Source of the DNA: ZC4RG17 sp036259475
GTDB taxonomy: Bacteria; Actinomycetota; Acidimicrobiia; Spongiisociales; ZC4RG35
NCBI GenBank assembly: GCA_036259475.1
Contig: DATABS010000059.1
Coordinates: 15,486-79,485, forward strand
Reading direction: 5' to 3'
DNA: 64,000 bases
In this document: positions 1 through 8,838 of the stretch, piece by piece
Layout of the letters: each line of letters starts with the position of its first letter
Numbering within the stretch: position 1 is the stretch's first letter
Notes under the pieces: model-generated
The model's database searches: none
Told to the model about the DNA's origin: nothing
The model's input: the letters and a program-made list of their open reading frames with translations, nothing else
Position numbers and translations under genes: made by a program

Positions 1-210
1 CTCAGCATCCTGCGCACCGCCTTCAACGATGCGGTGGCCGACGAGGATTTCGTGGAAGCCATGGAGGCTTCCTTCGGAGCCGAAGACATCTCGTTCTACA
101 CCGGTGAGGAGATCGATGAGATCGTCACCGATAACTTGCAGGTGATGACCGAGTACAGCGACCGCTTCACCGAGCTGACCGAAGAGCTCTATGCGAAATA
201 CGTGAGGTGA
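1..210 (+). CDS. TctC-type solute-binding protein, C-terminal 69 residues (cut by window edge)
   Basis: The open frame enters from the left edge and stops at TGA 208-210. Its residues (for example AVADEDFVEAM and VMTEYSDRF, ending YAKYVR) match, position by position, the C-terminus of the complete TctC-like lipoprotein at 7624-8787 (AVADEDFVEAM, VMTEYNDRF, ending YGRYVR). It is therefore a paralogue: the extracytoplasmic binding component of a tripartite tricarboxylate transporter. It lies upstream of the TctA-TctB fusion at 1236, its likely membrane partner, with an alpha/beta hydrolase in between. The N-terminus, signal peptide and most of the ligand-binding fold are outside the window. The 108 bases that follow (211-318) hold nothing I recognise. 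Confidence 0.8.
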   Translation, partial: LSILRTAFNDAVADEDFVEAMEASFGAEDISFYTGEEIDEIVTDNLQVMTEYSDRFTELTEELYAKYVR

Positions 211-318
211 CTCTCTGCCTGGTCGAACGACAATGACGAGGATATGGCGTCCGTCGGCCCTCGGTCGGCGGCGCCGTAGCTTCGCCCCTCTAGGACCCGC
301 CGAAAGATAAGGGAAGGT

Positions 319-1197
319 GTGGAGAACCCCCAGTACGTTGAAGTGAACGGCGCCCGCACGCGTTATTTCTCCGCCGGCGAGGGTGAGCCCCTAGTGCTGG
401 TTCATGGCGGCCACTACGGGGTCCGAGGGAGCGCCGAAGACTGGGAGCTCAACTTCGATCGGCTGGCCGAGCGGCATCGGGTGGTCGCTTTCGACAAGCT
501 AGGCATGGGCTTCACCGACAACCCTGCCTCAGATGACGACTACACGATCGAGGGCCATGCCAGCCATCTCAAGGGGCTTCTCGATGCCCTTCAACTAGAC
601 AATGTCCACCTGGTGGGTCATTCGCGAGGCGGCTATCCGGTGACCCGGGTGGCGCTCGATCATCCGGGCAGGGTGGCTACGTTGACGATTGTCAGCAGCT
701 CCAGTGTGACGAACCCTTTCAATCCGGTCTACGCCGAGTGGCGGCGCCGGGCCGAGTCGATGGAGGAAAGAGAAGCGGTGCGTTACCTGATCGCCGCCAA
801 CTCCTATTCCGATGACCACATCACGGAGTCGATGGTGGATGCCGGAGTCGAGATCGGTCGCCTGGAACAGTTCGCCGAGGCGAAGGCGCGCATGGCCGAC
901 GGTCTATATGACAGCTTCAAGGCCGACATGCTGGAAAGGCTCGACAGGATCAAGACGGAGATCGCCGACGGCAGCCTCAGCGTGCCCACGCTGCTGATGT
1001 GGGGCTTCAACGATCCGTCGGCGACGATGGACAGATGCGGCAAGCCCGCCATCGATCAGTTCTTCCCGGTCGTCGAGGAGTGTGAGATGCATATTCTCAA
1101 CCGGGCCGGTCATTACTGCTTCAGGGAGCAGCCGGACGCATTCGTCGACACGCTTCTCGGATTCATCGAACGCCATCGACAGACCGTCACGGCATGA
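319..1197 (+). CDS. alpha/beta hydrolase (meta-cleavage-product hydrolase-like)
   Basis: 292 residues, about the usual length for single-domain alpha/beta hydrolases. Visible motifs are an HGG oxyanion loop near residue 29-31, the nucleophile elbow GHSRGG with Ser102, a downstream WGFNDPS segment that could supply the acid, and AGH with His265 near the end, so the catalytic triad looks complete. The start is GTG 319, preceded by a purine-rich AAGGGAAGG. The gene lies between a TctC C-terminus and the TctA-TctB permease, 38 bases before the latter, so it probably hydrolyses an imported carboxylate ester, lactone or C-C cleavage product in the cytoplasm. The substrate is unknown; haloalkane or epoxide hydrolases share the fold and cannot be excluded. 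Confidence 0.85.
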   Translation: MENPQYVEVNGARTRYFSAGEGEPLVLVHGGHYGVRGSAEDWELNFDRLAERHRVVAFDKLGMGFTDNPASDDDYTIEGHASHLKGLLDALQLDNVHLVGHSRGGYPVTRVALDHPGRVATLTIVSSSSVTNPFNPVYAEWRRRAESMEEREAVRYLIAANSYSDDHITESMVDAGVEIGRLEQFAEAKARMADGLYDSFKADMLERLDRIKTEIADGSLSVPTLLMWGFNDPSATMDRCGKPAIDQFFPVVEECEMHILNRAGHYCFREQPDAFVDTLLGFIERHRQTVTA

Positions 1198-1235
1198 GCT
1201 TCGACCGGGCACCTGCTGGGAGGGCTGGATAACCA

Positions 1236-3359
1236 GTGGAGGCTTTTCTCGAGGCCGTCTCGCAGCTGGCGACTCTCCAATACTGGTTCCTGCTATTTGT
1301 CGCCATCGTCATCGGGACGATTGTGGGCTTCATCCCAGGAGTCGGTGCCACGCTCGTGACGGCCATCATGCTGCCCTCGGTCCTGCTTCTCGTCGAGGAA
1401 CCGGCCGTAGGCATTGTTTTCCTGGCGATGGTCGGATCCCTCAACAACACTCTCAATGCCATCCCGGCCGTCCTCGTCGGCCTACCCGACAGCGAGACGC
1501 AGGTCACCTACTTCGAGGGTCACCAGTTGGCCCGACAAGGCAAGGCGGCCTACACGCTGGGCGCGGTCTATTCGACGTCGGCGGTCGGCGGAGTGATCGG
1601 TGCCCTCGCCCTCGTGGCGTCCCTACCGTTCATCAAGCCGCTCATCCTTCAGTTCAGTTATACGGAAATCGCGATGCTGGCGCTCTTCGGGATCGCCATG
1701 GTGGCGCTATTGAGCAAGGGCAGCATGGCCAAAGGTCTGGCGGCCGGCCTCTTGGGCCTGCTTCTGGGAACCGTGGGCGTGGATCCCTTCAGCGGCGCCG
1801 ATCGGTTCACCTTCGGTCAGATTTCGCTTTGGCAGGGCCTGCCGATCATCACGACGATCCTCGGTTTTTTCGCTTTACCCGAACTGATCGACCTCACCAT
1901 GACACGACAGCCTGTGGCTGGAAAAGGCACGGTTGTGTCTCGCAAGGAGGTGTTCGCGGGGGCGCTCCACGGCCTCACGCGTTGGAGAATGGTGATCCGC
2001 CAGTCCCTCTTCGGCACCTTCATGGGTGCCATCCCTGGGATCGGTGGCTCGGTGATCGACTGGCTCGCTTACGCCTTTGGCATCAGCCTCACAAAGGACA
2101 AAGAGAAGCACAATTTTGGCCAGGGATCGCTCGAAGGTGTGATATTCGCCGAGTCCGCCAACAACTCCAAGGCCGGGGGCCAGGCCCTTCCCACTCTTAC
2201 GCTTGGGATCCCGGGCAGTACTTCGTGGGCGATCATCGCAGTCGCCATGCTGTCGTACGGTTTCTCGCCGGGACCGTCGATGGTGACCCAACATCTCGAC
2301 ATCACGATGTTGATGGTCCTCACGCTGGCAATCGGGAACGTGATCGTGGCAGTCCTAGGGCTGTTCGCCACCAACTGGCTCGCCCGAGTGACGCGCATAC
2401 CCTACGCCACCGTGGGGTTCATGATCATGGGCATGGTCTTCTTGGCCGCCTACATGGACCTGACGCAGTGGTTCATCTTTCCGATCCTGCTCACGTTCGC
2501 TTTCATCGGCCTGGTCATGAAGCGGTTCGGGTGGCCGCGGCCTCCACTCATCCTCGGCTTCATCCTCGGCCCCATCGTGGAGCAGAATCTGCTTTCGGCC
2601 CTCTCGATATACGGCTTCGTGGGCACGATCACCCGTCCGGTCGCCATCGTCCTGTTCGTGTTGATCGTCGTATCCGTGTGGACGCTGTTGCGGATGGGTT
2701 CGAGAGAGCCAGAGATCACAAATGTTTCTCTCGATGAGGCCGAAGAGGCAGATGAGGGGATCAAGGAGATGGCGCTGGACGCGGCGGTGGATGACACAGC
2801 TCCATCAGCTGAGGGACCGAGGTCGGTGATCACCGAGGAGCGCCACGACCCCGTCGGGGAGCAGCCATTGCGATCTCGCGTTCTGCACGAGGACAACCTC
2901 GCACCCCTGTTCTTCATCGCGCTGGCGTCCGTCTTTCTCGTTCTTTCTTTTTCTTTTCCAACCGAGGCGCGGACATTGCCTCTAATCACCAGCGCCGGTG
3001 TGGTGATTCTCAGCCTGTACCAACTCATCAAGCAGATCGTCAGGGATCATGAAGCCCAAGGCCAGGTAATGGATCTTGGGATGAGGAGCACGGACATGGA
3101 GGGCTCTCGAACTGCCGGGATGATGATCGCCGGGCTCTTCCTCATGTTCTTCATCTTGGCGGGCACGGTGGGATTGCAGTACGCCAGCGTCGCGCTGGCG
3201 ACAGTGGGGCCTTTCATCTTCCTGAAAGGGCGGAACCGCTGGATAAGCACCGTCATCTCCGGCGGGGTCGTTCTCACGTTCTCAGTGCTCGTCATGGACA
3301 GAATCGTGGGTGTGATCTGGCCTGATCCGTTCATCCTGTCGTGGTTCGGTCTGGCATGA
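1236..3359 (+). CDS. tripartite tricarboxylate transporter permease, TctA-TctB fusion
   Basis: 707 residues against about 500 for a usual TctA. Residues 1 to about 480 are a typical TctA membrane domain, with GFIPGVGATLVTA near the N-terminus and a second GAIPGIGGSVIDW repeat in the middle. A charged, acidic linker (about 490-550, rich in E and D) follows, then a block of four hydrophobic segments (LAPLFFIALASVFLVL onward) that fits the small TctB subunit. TctA and TctB are normally separate genes, so this looks like a natural fusion. It should import a carboxylate using a TctC binding protein; candidates are the truncated one at 1-210 and the one at 7624. Start GTG 1236. Confidence 0.88.
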   Translation: MEAFLEAVSQLATLQYWFLLFVAIVIGTIVGFIPGVGATLVTAIMLPSVLLLVEEPAVGIVFLAMVGSLNNTLNAIPAVLVGLPDSETQVTYFEGHQLARQGKAAYTLGAVYSTSAVGGVIGALALVASLPFIKPLILQFSYTEIAMLALFGIAMVALLSKGSMAKGLAAGLLGLLLGTVGVDPFSGADRFTFGQISLWQGLPIITTILGFFALPELIDLTMTRQPVAGKGTVVSRKEVFAGALHGLTRWRMVIRQSLFGTFMGAIPGIGGSVIDWLAYAFGISLTKDKEKHNFGQGSLEGVIFAESANNSKAGGQALPTLTLGIPGSTSWAIIAVAMLSYGFSPGPSMVTQHLDITMLMVLTLAIGNVIVAVLGLFATNWLARVTRIPYATVGFMIMGMVFLAAYMDLTQWFIFPILLTFAFIGLVMKRFGWPRPPLILGFILGPIVEQNLLSALSIYGFVGTITRPVAIVLFVLIVVSVWTLLRMGSREPEITNVSLDEAEEADEGIKEMALDAAVDDTAPSAEGPRSVITEERHDPVGEQPLRSRVLHEDNLAPLFFIALASVFLVLSFSFPTEARTLPLITSAGVVILSLYQLIKQIVRDHEAQGQVMDLGMRSTDMEGSRTAGMMIAGLFLMFFILAGTVGLQYASVALATVGPFIFLKGRNRWISTVISGGVVLTFSVLVMDRIVGVIWPDPFILSWFGLA

Positions 3360-3387
3360 CGAGACATCACTGTGGGGGGCGGTCTCG

Positions 3388-4323
3388 CTGAGCACGCTCC
3401 CCCTTCGTCGCCTCGGAAACACTGGGGTGGAAGTCAGTCTGCTCGGCTACGGGGCGATGGAGTTGCGGGGGGCTCCTCGGGGCCGTGACCTGTCCGAGGA
3501 CGAGGTGGGCCGGATACTCAACCGCGTCCTCGACACCGGGATAACACTCATCGACACGGCGATCGACTACGAACTGAGCGAAGAACGCATCGGCCGGCAT
3601 CTCGCCCATCGGCGGAACGAGTACTTCCTGGCGAGCAAATGCGGCTGTCTCGTGGGCTGGCAACGGCCCGCCGACTACAAGGGGGGCATGGCGGGCGGTG
3701 GGCCCCACGACTTCAGTCCCGACAACATCCGCAAGGGGGTCGAACAGAGCCTCGTGCGTCTGCGTACGGATCATCTCGATCTGGTGCAACTCCACGGGTC
3801 TCCCGATCGTCGCACTCTCGAGGAAGACGACGTGATCGAGGTTCTCCACGAGCTGCAGGGCGAGGGCAAGACCCGGTTCATCGGTATGTCGGGTGTGCTG
3901 CCATCCCTGGCCGATCACATCCGAATGGACGTTTTCGACGTGTTCCAGGTTCCGTACTCGGCCCTGCAGCGCGAGCACGAGCAGGCGATTTCCGACGCGG
4001 CCGCGGCAGGCGCCGGTGTCCTCGTTCGAGGTGGTGTCGCCCGGGGTGCTCCGTCGGGGGACCAACGGGCCGTGAAGCGCAGCCCGGGTCTCGCCGAAAC
4101 ATGGGACCAAGCGCGCATGGCAGAGGTTCTCGACGGGATGTCGCCCATGGAGTTCACCTTACGTTTCACGATGAGCCACCCTGGCGTTTCGAGCGTGCTG
4201 GTCGGAACAGCGAATCTCGACCATCTCGAGGCGAACATCGGGGCTGCCTCCCGAGGCGTCCTACCCGCTGATCTCTACGACGAAGCCAAGCAGCGATTCG
4301 CTCTCCGCACCGAGGAGGTTTGA
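3388..4323 (+). CDS. aldo/keto reductase
   Basis: Cytoplasmic NAD(P)H-dependent reductase with the family tetrad visible: Asp and Tyr in DTAIDYELSEERIG, Lys in LASKCG and His in VQLHGSP. The first conventional start is GTG 3427 (298 residues), but that would remove the conserved N-terminal hairpin; the frame upstream encodes PLRRLGNTG, the usual opening of this family. No ATG, GTG or TTG precedes that stretch in frame. The only candidate is CTG 3388 behind a G-rich run (GGGGGG at 3374-3379), giving 311 residues, and I use it. The gene follows TctAB by 28 bases and precedes a universal stress protein by 3, so it is likely co-transcribed. Confidence 0.85.
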   Translation: MSTLPLRRLGNTGVEVSLLGYGAMELRGAPRGRDLSEDEVGRILNRVLDTGITLIDTAIDYELSEERIGRHLAHRRNEYFLASKCGCLVGWQRPADYKGGMAGGGPHDFSPDNIRKGVEQSLVRLRTDHLDLVQLHGSPDRRTLEEDDVIEVLHELQGEGKTRFIGMSGVLPSLADHIRMDVFDVFQVPYSALQREHEQAISDAAAAGAGVLVRGGVARGAPSGDQRAVKRSPGLAETWDQARMAEVLDGMSPMEFTLRFTMSHPGVSSVLVGTANLDHLEANIGAASRGVLPADLYDEAKQRFALRTEEV

Positions 4324-4326
4324 CAG

Positions 4327-4731
4327 GTGTCCACCATCGTTGTGCCAGTTGTGAAGACTCCAGCCGGCGTGAAGGCCATTGCCCTCGCCAAAGAGGAGGC
4401 TCGTGCCCGCGATGCCGAGATATTGCTGATCGGTCACGCCGTGGTGAACGAAGATCTGCCGGAGAATCTCGACATTCTCCGAGACTTTCTCACCGAACTC
4501 GAGAAGCAACTCCTGGATGAGGGCTTCAGATGTCGATCAGAGTGGTCAGTGGGCGGGAGTCTCGCAAGCGCCACCGTGGAAGCCGCCAAGAACTCGGATG
4601 TCGAATTGATCGTCCTCGGCATCCGCCAGCGGAGCTCGGTCGGCAAAGCGATCCTTGGCAGCTATGAGCAGGAGGTCCTCCTCGATGCCCCATGCCCGGT
4701 CCTCAGTGTGCGCGCTCCGGTACGACGCTGA
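4327..4731 (+). CDS. universal stress protein (UspA family)
   Basis: 134 residues, single Usp domain. The first strand (STIVVPVVKTPAG) and the C-terminal nucleotide-binding signature (LIVLGIRQRSSVGKAILGS, then LLDAPCPVLSV) are recognisable, so it may bind ATP. Start GTG 4327, three bases after the aldo/keto reductase stop, so translationally coupled. Usp proteins next to TTT transporter genes are common, and a role in signalling or protection linked to substrate use is an inference only. Confidence 0.85.
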   Translation: MSTIVVPVVKTPAGVKAIALAKEEARARDAEILLIGHAVVNEDLPENLDILRDFLTELEKQLLDEGFRCRSEWSVGGSLASATVEAAKNSDVELIVLGIRQRSSVGKAILGSYEQEVLLDAPCPVLSVRAPVRR

Positions 4732-4745
4732 TCGGTGGAGGCGAT

Positions 4746-5450
4746 ATGAGCCATGATGTTGAGGCGCTTCGAGCAGACGTCGTTACCTGCACCAAGCTAT
4801 TGGTGTACCAGGACATCCTCGACTACAGCGGTCATGTGAGCGCCCGAATACCGGGCACCGATCACGCCCTGGTGCTGCGTCGTGAGGCCAGTCGGTCCGG
4901 TCTCACCCTCGACGACCTGCTGGTCGTCGATCTCGAGGGAGAAGTGGTGGAAGGGGAGGGCCGGCCGGTCGCAGAAGCCGCCATCCACACCGGGGTGTAT
5001 CGGAATCGTCCAGACGTCAGTTTCGTGTGCCACGGGCATCCCAGGACATCCACGACTTTCTCAATGGTCGAGCGCCAATTGCTTCCCATGAGGCATTTCG
5101 CCTACAAGTTTCCAGAAGGCCTGCCGGTGCATCCCGATCCGACCCACATACGGACGCGTGACCAGGGCGACGCCGTCGCCGCCACTCTCGGCTCGGGAGG
5201 TGCCTGCCTTCTGAGAAGTCACGGCACGGTAGTGGTTGGAGATCGCATCGATGAGCTCTTCATGGACTGCCTCGATATCGAGGAGAACGCTCTCACGCTT
5301 CTCAACGCCATCCAGCTCGGAAGTGAGCTCCTCCCTCTGACCTCAGCCGAACTGGCCGACCTGGAGAAGAGCTATGCGAAGGGCGGTCATCGTCCGGGAA
5401 AGGTATGGGAGCACTACCAGTTCAAAGGACGCCAGGCCGGCGTCCTTTGA
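4746..5450 (+). CDS. class II aldolase/adducin family protein
   Basis: 234 residues. The zinc-site pattern of the fuculose-aldolase fold is present: HGHP around residue 97-100 and RSHG around 160, with an upstream EAAIH that could carry the acid/base Glu. Such enzymes cleave or decarboxylate hydroxy-acid phosphates or related compounds; the true substrate cannot be read. I chose ATG 4746 because it follows a GGAGG-type site (GTGGAGGCGAT) and the previous stop lies at 4729-4731; an earlier in-frame ATG at 4692 would overlap the Usp gene. Last gene of the 1236-5450 operon, ending in a terminator hairpin. Confidence 0.85.
   Translation: MSHDVEALRADVVTCTKLLVYQDILDYSGHVSARIPGTDHALVLRREASRSGLTLDDLLVVDLEGEVVEGEGRPVAEAAIHTGVYRNRPDVSFVCHGHPRTSTTFSMVERQLLPMRHFAYKFPEGLPVHPDPTHIRTRDQGDAVAATLGSGGACLLRSHGTVVVGDRIDELFMDCLDIEENALTLLNAIQLGSELLPLTSAELADLEKSYAKGGHRPGKVWEHYQFKGRQAGVL
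5424..5448. terminator. bidirectional intrinsic terminator
   Basis: AAAGGACGCC (5424-5433) and GGCGTCCTTT (5439-5448) are perfect 10-bp inverted arms around a 5-nt loop. The A and T runs at the ends would give a U tail in either direction. The hairpin overlaps the last codons of the class II aldolase and stands between it and the convergent SDR ending at 5462. Confidence 0.75.
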
Positions 5451-5461
5451 CGGTGCCATCA

Positions 5462-6217
5462 TCATGGCTCGGTCGTCCACCCGTCCGGCTGATAGCGCAG
5501 CACCAGGCCGTTGAGTTCGTCGGCCGGTCGGAGGAAGAGATCGGCGAACGCCTCTCCTACCGCCTCCGCCGGGAACACATCGTCATCGGACTTGAACCGC
5601 TCGAGCCGAAAAGCGCGGTCAGCGTCCTGGGCCGCAGCCATGAGACGTCGCTGGCCCGGAGTGTCCACCCGGCCCGGCAGGATGGCGAACACTCCGGTGT
5701 TGCCACCCTCCGACTCGCATTCGGCTGCCACCGATTGGACCAGCCGGAGCATCGCAATCTTCGCTGAGCTGTAGAGGGCCCGACCCGGAGTCGGTCGGTT
5801 GGCCGCCCCACTGGAGACCAATCCGATGGTCCCGCCGCTGGCGCGCATCGATTGAATGGCTCGGTTCAGGACGAGCGCCGGACTAGTGAAGAGGGCGGCG
5901 ACGGCGCCGGCTATCTCATCGGCAGTGGCGTCCCGGTACCAACCCACGCGGTACTCGAAGCCGACGCTGTGCGCGACATGGCGGACTCCACCGTGGGCAT
6001 CTTCGGCGTGAGCGAAAACAGCTTCGATGTCGTCCGGTTTCGTCATGTCGGCCGGAATCAGGTCGAGACGATCTGTCGTCTCCTCGAACCTGTCGTGTGA
6101 GCGGAGCCTCTCCGGACGGCGGGCGGTTGCCACTACCGATATTTCCCGGGCGGCAAGAGCCAGCGCCGTTGCGGCCCCGATCCCTGAGCTGGCTCCGGTC
6201 ACTATCGCGCAGGTCAT
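5462..6217 (-). CDS. short-chain dehydrogenase/reductase
   Basis: 251 residues, classical SDR size. The N-terminus shows the Rossmann dinucleotide motif TGASSGIG at residues 8-15, the catalytic Ser region LVSSGAA, and the active-site YSSAK. Arg residues (ARRPERLRS) after the second strand hint at NADP preference. It should oxidise or reduce an alcohol or ketone in the cytoplasm. Convergent with the class II aldolase and 52 bases downstream of the MFS gene 6270-7508 on the same strand, so it may be the second gene of that unit. Substrate unknown. Confidence 0.87.
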   Translation of the reverse strand: MTCAIVTGASSGIGAATALALAAREISVVATARRPERLRSHDRFEETTDRLDLIPADMTKPDDIEAVFAHAEDAHGGVRHVAHSVGFEYRVGWYRDATADEIAGAVAALFTSPALVLNRAIQSMRASGGTIGLVSSGAANRPTPGRALYSSAKIAMLRLVQSVAAECESEGGNTGVFAILPGRVDTPGQRRLMAAAQDADRAFRLERFKSDDDVFPAEAVGEAFADLFLRPADELNGLVLRYQPDGWTTEP

Positions 6218-6269
6218 CCCACGCTCCTCGTCGTGCGTCGAACGATCAATCCGTGTGGGGACATGCTCA

Positions 6270-7508
6270 TCAAAGGGCGACTCCTCGGCCAGTTGGGGCC
6301 TCGACCTGAGACTCGCGCAGCACGTGGTCGAGGTGGATCAGCCCCGCCGGAATAATCAAGGCGGTGGCGGCCACGATCGCGCCGATGACGGCCAGAGCCG
6401 GGGCGATACCGGTGGCCGTGGCGATGGCACCGACAGCCAGTGGGCCGACGAACTTGCCGGCGTTGCGGGCAGTCCCGTCGAGCGCGACGACGCCGGCCCG
6501 GACGTCATCGGGCGTGCCCGCCGCGGCGTAAGCCGATCCAAGCACGGCAATCAGCCCGTCACCGAGGGCGAACGCCACAGCCACTGCGAACGCCACCAGG
6601 AGGTTGGGCGACGCGGAGAAGCCGAGCAAGCCGGCACCGAGCGCCAGGAGGGCTCCGAGGACGACCCGGGAAGGCGGAAAGATCGCCGACACGCGGGCTG
6701 CGGCCATTGCGCTCACGAAGGCGACTCCGGTTGCGACGCCGATGAGCATTCCCACCTCGATCAGGGAAGCATCCAACTGACGGGTCAAATGCAGTGGCAA
6801 GTATCCCAACACGGCGAATCGGGCGAAGAAGCGCATGAAATTCAGGAACAACACGCTTGGGAATCCCATCTGCCGCACCGCCGTCGCCGCCCGCGAGACA
6901 TACCCAACCTTCTTTACGTCCCCGCCGCGGCGGTCGTCCAGAACCCACAGCGCCCACAAACCGGGCAAGACGGCAACGGCCTGGGCCCAGAACGGCAGAA
7001 ACCAGCCCACTGCCGCGAGCTGAGCGCCCAGCAGGGGCATGGCCAGTTGGGCAACGGCCATCGTGACCTGGCGTTGCGCCTGGGCGCGCACTTGGGCCAA
7101 TCCCGAGAACGCGTCGCCGAGCACCGTAACGGTCAGCGGCATCAACGCGGCGAAGGCCACTCCCTGAACCAATCGTCCGGTCAACAACCAACCGAAGGAG
7201 GGAGCCCATCCCTGCACTGCTCCCGCCAGGCCATACAACACACCTGCTGCTACAAACACTCGGCGGCGTCCCGCCAGGTCCGCCAAGACACCCAGCGGCA
7301 CCGCCAACACCACCCCGGGCAGAACATATGCGCTCGTCACCAGCCCGACTTCGAAATCGGACAAACCGAACACATCCTGGACCAAGGGCAACGCCGGCGC
7401 GACGGCGTGCAACCCAAACGACAACGACACCGCCGTGCCACACGCCAACAGCAAGTACCGGCGGGCGTTCTGTGCGCCAAATGCAGAAACCGCCGTCGAC
7501 TCAGCCAC
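6270..7508 (-). CDS. MFS transporter (12 TM)
   Basis: 412 residues with about twelve hydrophobic segments. The loop motif PLGVLADLAGRRRVFV after the second helix matches MFS motif A (GxLaDrxGrr). It is a proton-coupled carrier or exporter of unknown substrate. It is divergent from the TctC-like gene (start 7624), and the 115-base gap between them carries a TGGATCCA palindrome. A second MFS of similar size (9605-10864) has a related N-terminal arrangement, so the two are probably old paralogues. Confidence 0.87.
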   Translation of the reverse strand: MAESTAVSAFGAQNARRYLLLACGTAVSLSFGLHAVAPALPLVQDVFGLSDFEVGLVTSAYVLPGVVLAVPLGVLADLAGRRRVFVAAGVLYGLAGAVQGWAPSFGWLLTGRLVQGVAFAALMPLTVTVLGDAFSGLAQVRAQAQRQVTMAVAQLAMPLLGAQLAAVGWFLPFWAQAVAVLPGLWALWVLDDRRGGDVKKVGYVSRAATAVRQMGFPSVLFLNFMRFFARFAVLGYLPLHLTRQLDASLIEVGMLIGVATGVAFVSAMAAARVSAIFPPSRVVLGALLALGAGLLGFSASPNLLVAFAVAVAFALGDGLIAVLGSAYAAAGTPDDVRAGVVALDGTARNAGKFVGPLAVGAIATATGIAPALAVIGAIVAATALIIPAGLIHLDHVLRESQVEAPTGRGVAL

Positions 7509-7584
7509 TCAATCGACTCGTGAATTCGAGGAAGTTTTCGACAAGGACTCCTCCGACAGCAACTGGATGGCTTCGGTAGGATAC

Positions 7585-7592
7585 TGGATCCA
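7585..7592. promoter_or_regulatory. putative operator, TGGATCCA palindrome
   Basis: Perfect 8-bp palindrome TGGATCCA, 31 bases upstream of the TctC ATG and inside the divergent MFS/TctC intergenic region (7509-7623). The same core lies 30-40 bases upstream of start codons at 12785 and 20215. The TGG-CCA symmetry resembles sites of FadR-type GntR regulators. Its binding protein is not known. Confidence 0.45.
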
Positions 7593-7623
7593 TTGCGCCC
7601 TCGGGGAAAGGCAGGATCGCGAA

Positions 7624-8787
7624 ATGAGGCATGAGCTGAAGCTGACGTTGGCACTGGCCATCACGGTTCTCTTGGCCGTGGCATGCGGCACAGGTGGCAC
7701 CGCTGACACGGTCTCCGATACTGCGGGAGAAAGTGAAACGCAAGACACCGGAGAAGGAGGCAACGTCGATCCCGAAACATACTTCGAGGGCAAGACGATC
7801 CGGTTCGTGACGAGCTCGGGTGCCGGCGGAGGAACCGATGCCAAGGTCCGCACGCTCGCCAGCCAGCTGCAAAGGTTCATCCCGGGTAATCCCGCCACCC
7901 AAGTCAGCAACATCGAACCCCATGTGGCCGGTATGAACTATGTCTGGAATGCCGAACCCGATGGCTTGACGGTCGGGCTCACCGCCGCTCCGACCCTGGA
8001 GTTCGAGTTCTTCGAGGGCGCCGAGTGGGATAGTTCCGAGTGGACACAGATCGGCACGATGGATGCCGTATGCGACAGCATGCTCATCATGCGAGGGGAT
8101 GTGGGTTACGAGACGATCGAGGACGCGATCGGCTCCGAGGATCCGGTGTTGATCACCATCACGTCGGCGCCGAGTCCGGCGGATGTGGAGCCGGTGGCGT
8201 TGAGCACGATGCTCATCGCCGACTATCTCGACCTGCCTCTAGAGGTGAAACGTGTCGCAGAGTCTGGCACCGCCGCTTTGAACCTCGCTCTGGAGCGGGG
8301 TGAGATCAACTTCGCCCGCTATGGCGCCGACTGGTGCAGGATGCCCGATGCGAATCCAGGTTGGCTCGAGGACCGATTCGTCGTTCCTCTTTTGGACGTC
8401 GCTACCTCCGGGCCAGATGCTCAGATGGCGGCCGGGGTGGAGGAACGAGGTGAGCGGCCGCCGCATGTCAGTGAGGTCTTGACCGAGGAGCAGTACGAAG
8501 AATGGCGGGGCCTGGTTGCCGCCTCGCGGGCCGGCGGCAACCCCGTCTTTTTGCCTCCGGGCGTGCCGGACGACATCGCCAACATACTTCGGGCGGCCTT
8601 CGACGGGGCCGTGGCAGACGAAGACTTCGTCGAAGCGATGATGAGCGCATTCGGCGGGAGCGAAATTCGGTTCCTCACTGCCGAGGAAGCCGATCAGCTC
8701 TTTACGGAGAATCTCGAAGTGATGACCGAGTACAACGACCGTTTCGAGGAGATTGTCGACGAGTTGTACGGCAGGTACGTTCGTTGA
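7624..8787 (+). CDS. TctC-type solute-binding lipoprotein
   Basis: 387 residues. The N-terminus is a lipoprotein signal: basic start, hydrophobic core, then LLAVAC with Cys21 as lipidation site, followed by a Gly/Thr/Glu-rich linker. The mature part begins YFEGKTIRFVTSSGAGGGTD, as in Bug/TctC extracytoplasmic receptors, and ends with a segment about two-thirds identical to the partial protein at 1-210. It should capture a carboxylate outside the membrane for a TTT permease such as the TctA-TctB fusion at 1236. ATG 7624 is used rather than an earlier in-frame codon because the signal peptide starts there and an AGG-rich site precedes it. Confidence 0.88.
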   Translation: MRHELKLTLALAITVLLAVACGTGGTADTVSDTAGESETQDTGEGGNVDPETYFEGKTIRFVTSSGAGGGTDAKVRTLASQLQRFIPGNPATQVSNIEPHVAGMNYVWNAEPDGLTVGLTAAPTLEFEFFEGAEWDSSEWTQIGTMDAVCDSMLIMRGDVGYETIEDAIGSEDPVLITITSAPSPADVEPVALSTMLIADYLDLPLEVKRVAESGTAALNLALERGEINFARYGADWCRMPDANPGWLEDRFVVPLLDVATSGPDAQMAAGVEERGERPPHVSEVLTEEQYEEWRGLVAASRAGGNPVFLPPGVPDDIANILRAAFDGAVADEDFVEAMMSAFGGSEIRFLTAEEADQLFTENLEVMTEYNDRFEEIVDELYGRYVR

Positions 8788-8804
8788 TCTGCCAAGCGAG
8801 TGGA

Positions 8805-8838
8805 AGCTGGAACGGGGCCTAACGACCCTGTTCCAGCT
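8805..8838. terminator. bidirectional terminator hairpin
   Basis: AGCTGGAAC (8805-8813) pairs perfectly with GTTCCAGCT (8830-8838), with an inner GGG/CCC helix (8815-8817 with 8826-8828). It separates the convergent TctC gene (ends 8787) and the redoxin gene (ends 8819), whose last codons form the right arm. There is no long T run, so efficiency is uncertain. Confidence 0.6.

Noticed and set aside
1082..2737. 551-codon plus-strand open frame overlapping TctA
   Set aside because: Arg/His/Gly-rich text without domains, fully inside the TctA-TctB gene in another frame; a GC-rich shadow.
6027..7523. 498-codon plus-strand frame opposite the MFS gene
   Set aside because: Antisense to an obvious transporter, with Gln/Arg/His-rich low-complexity text.
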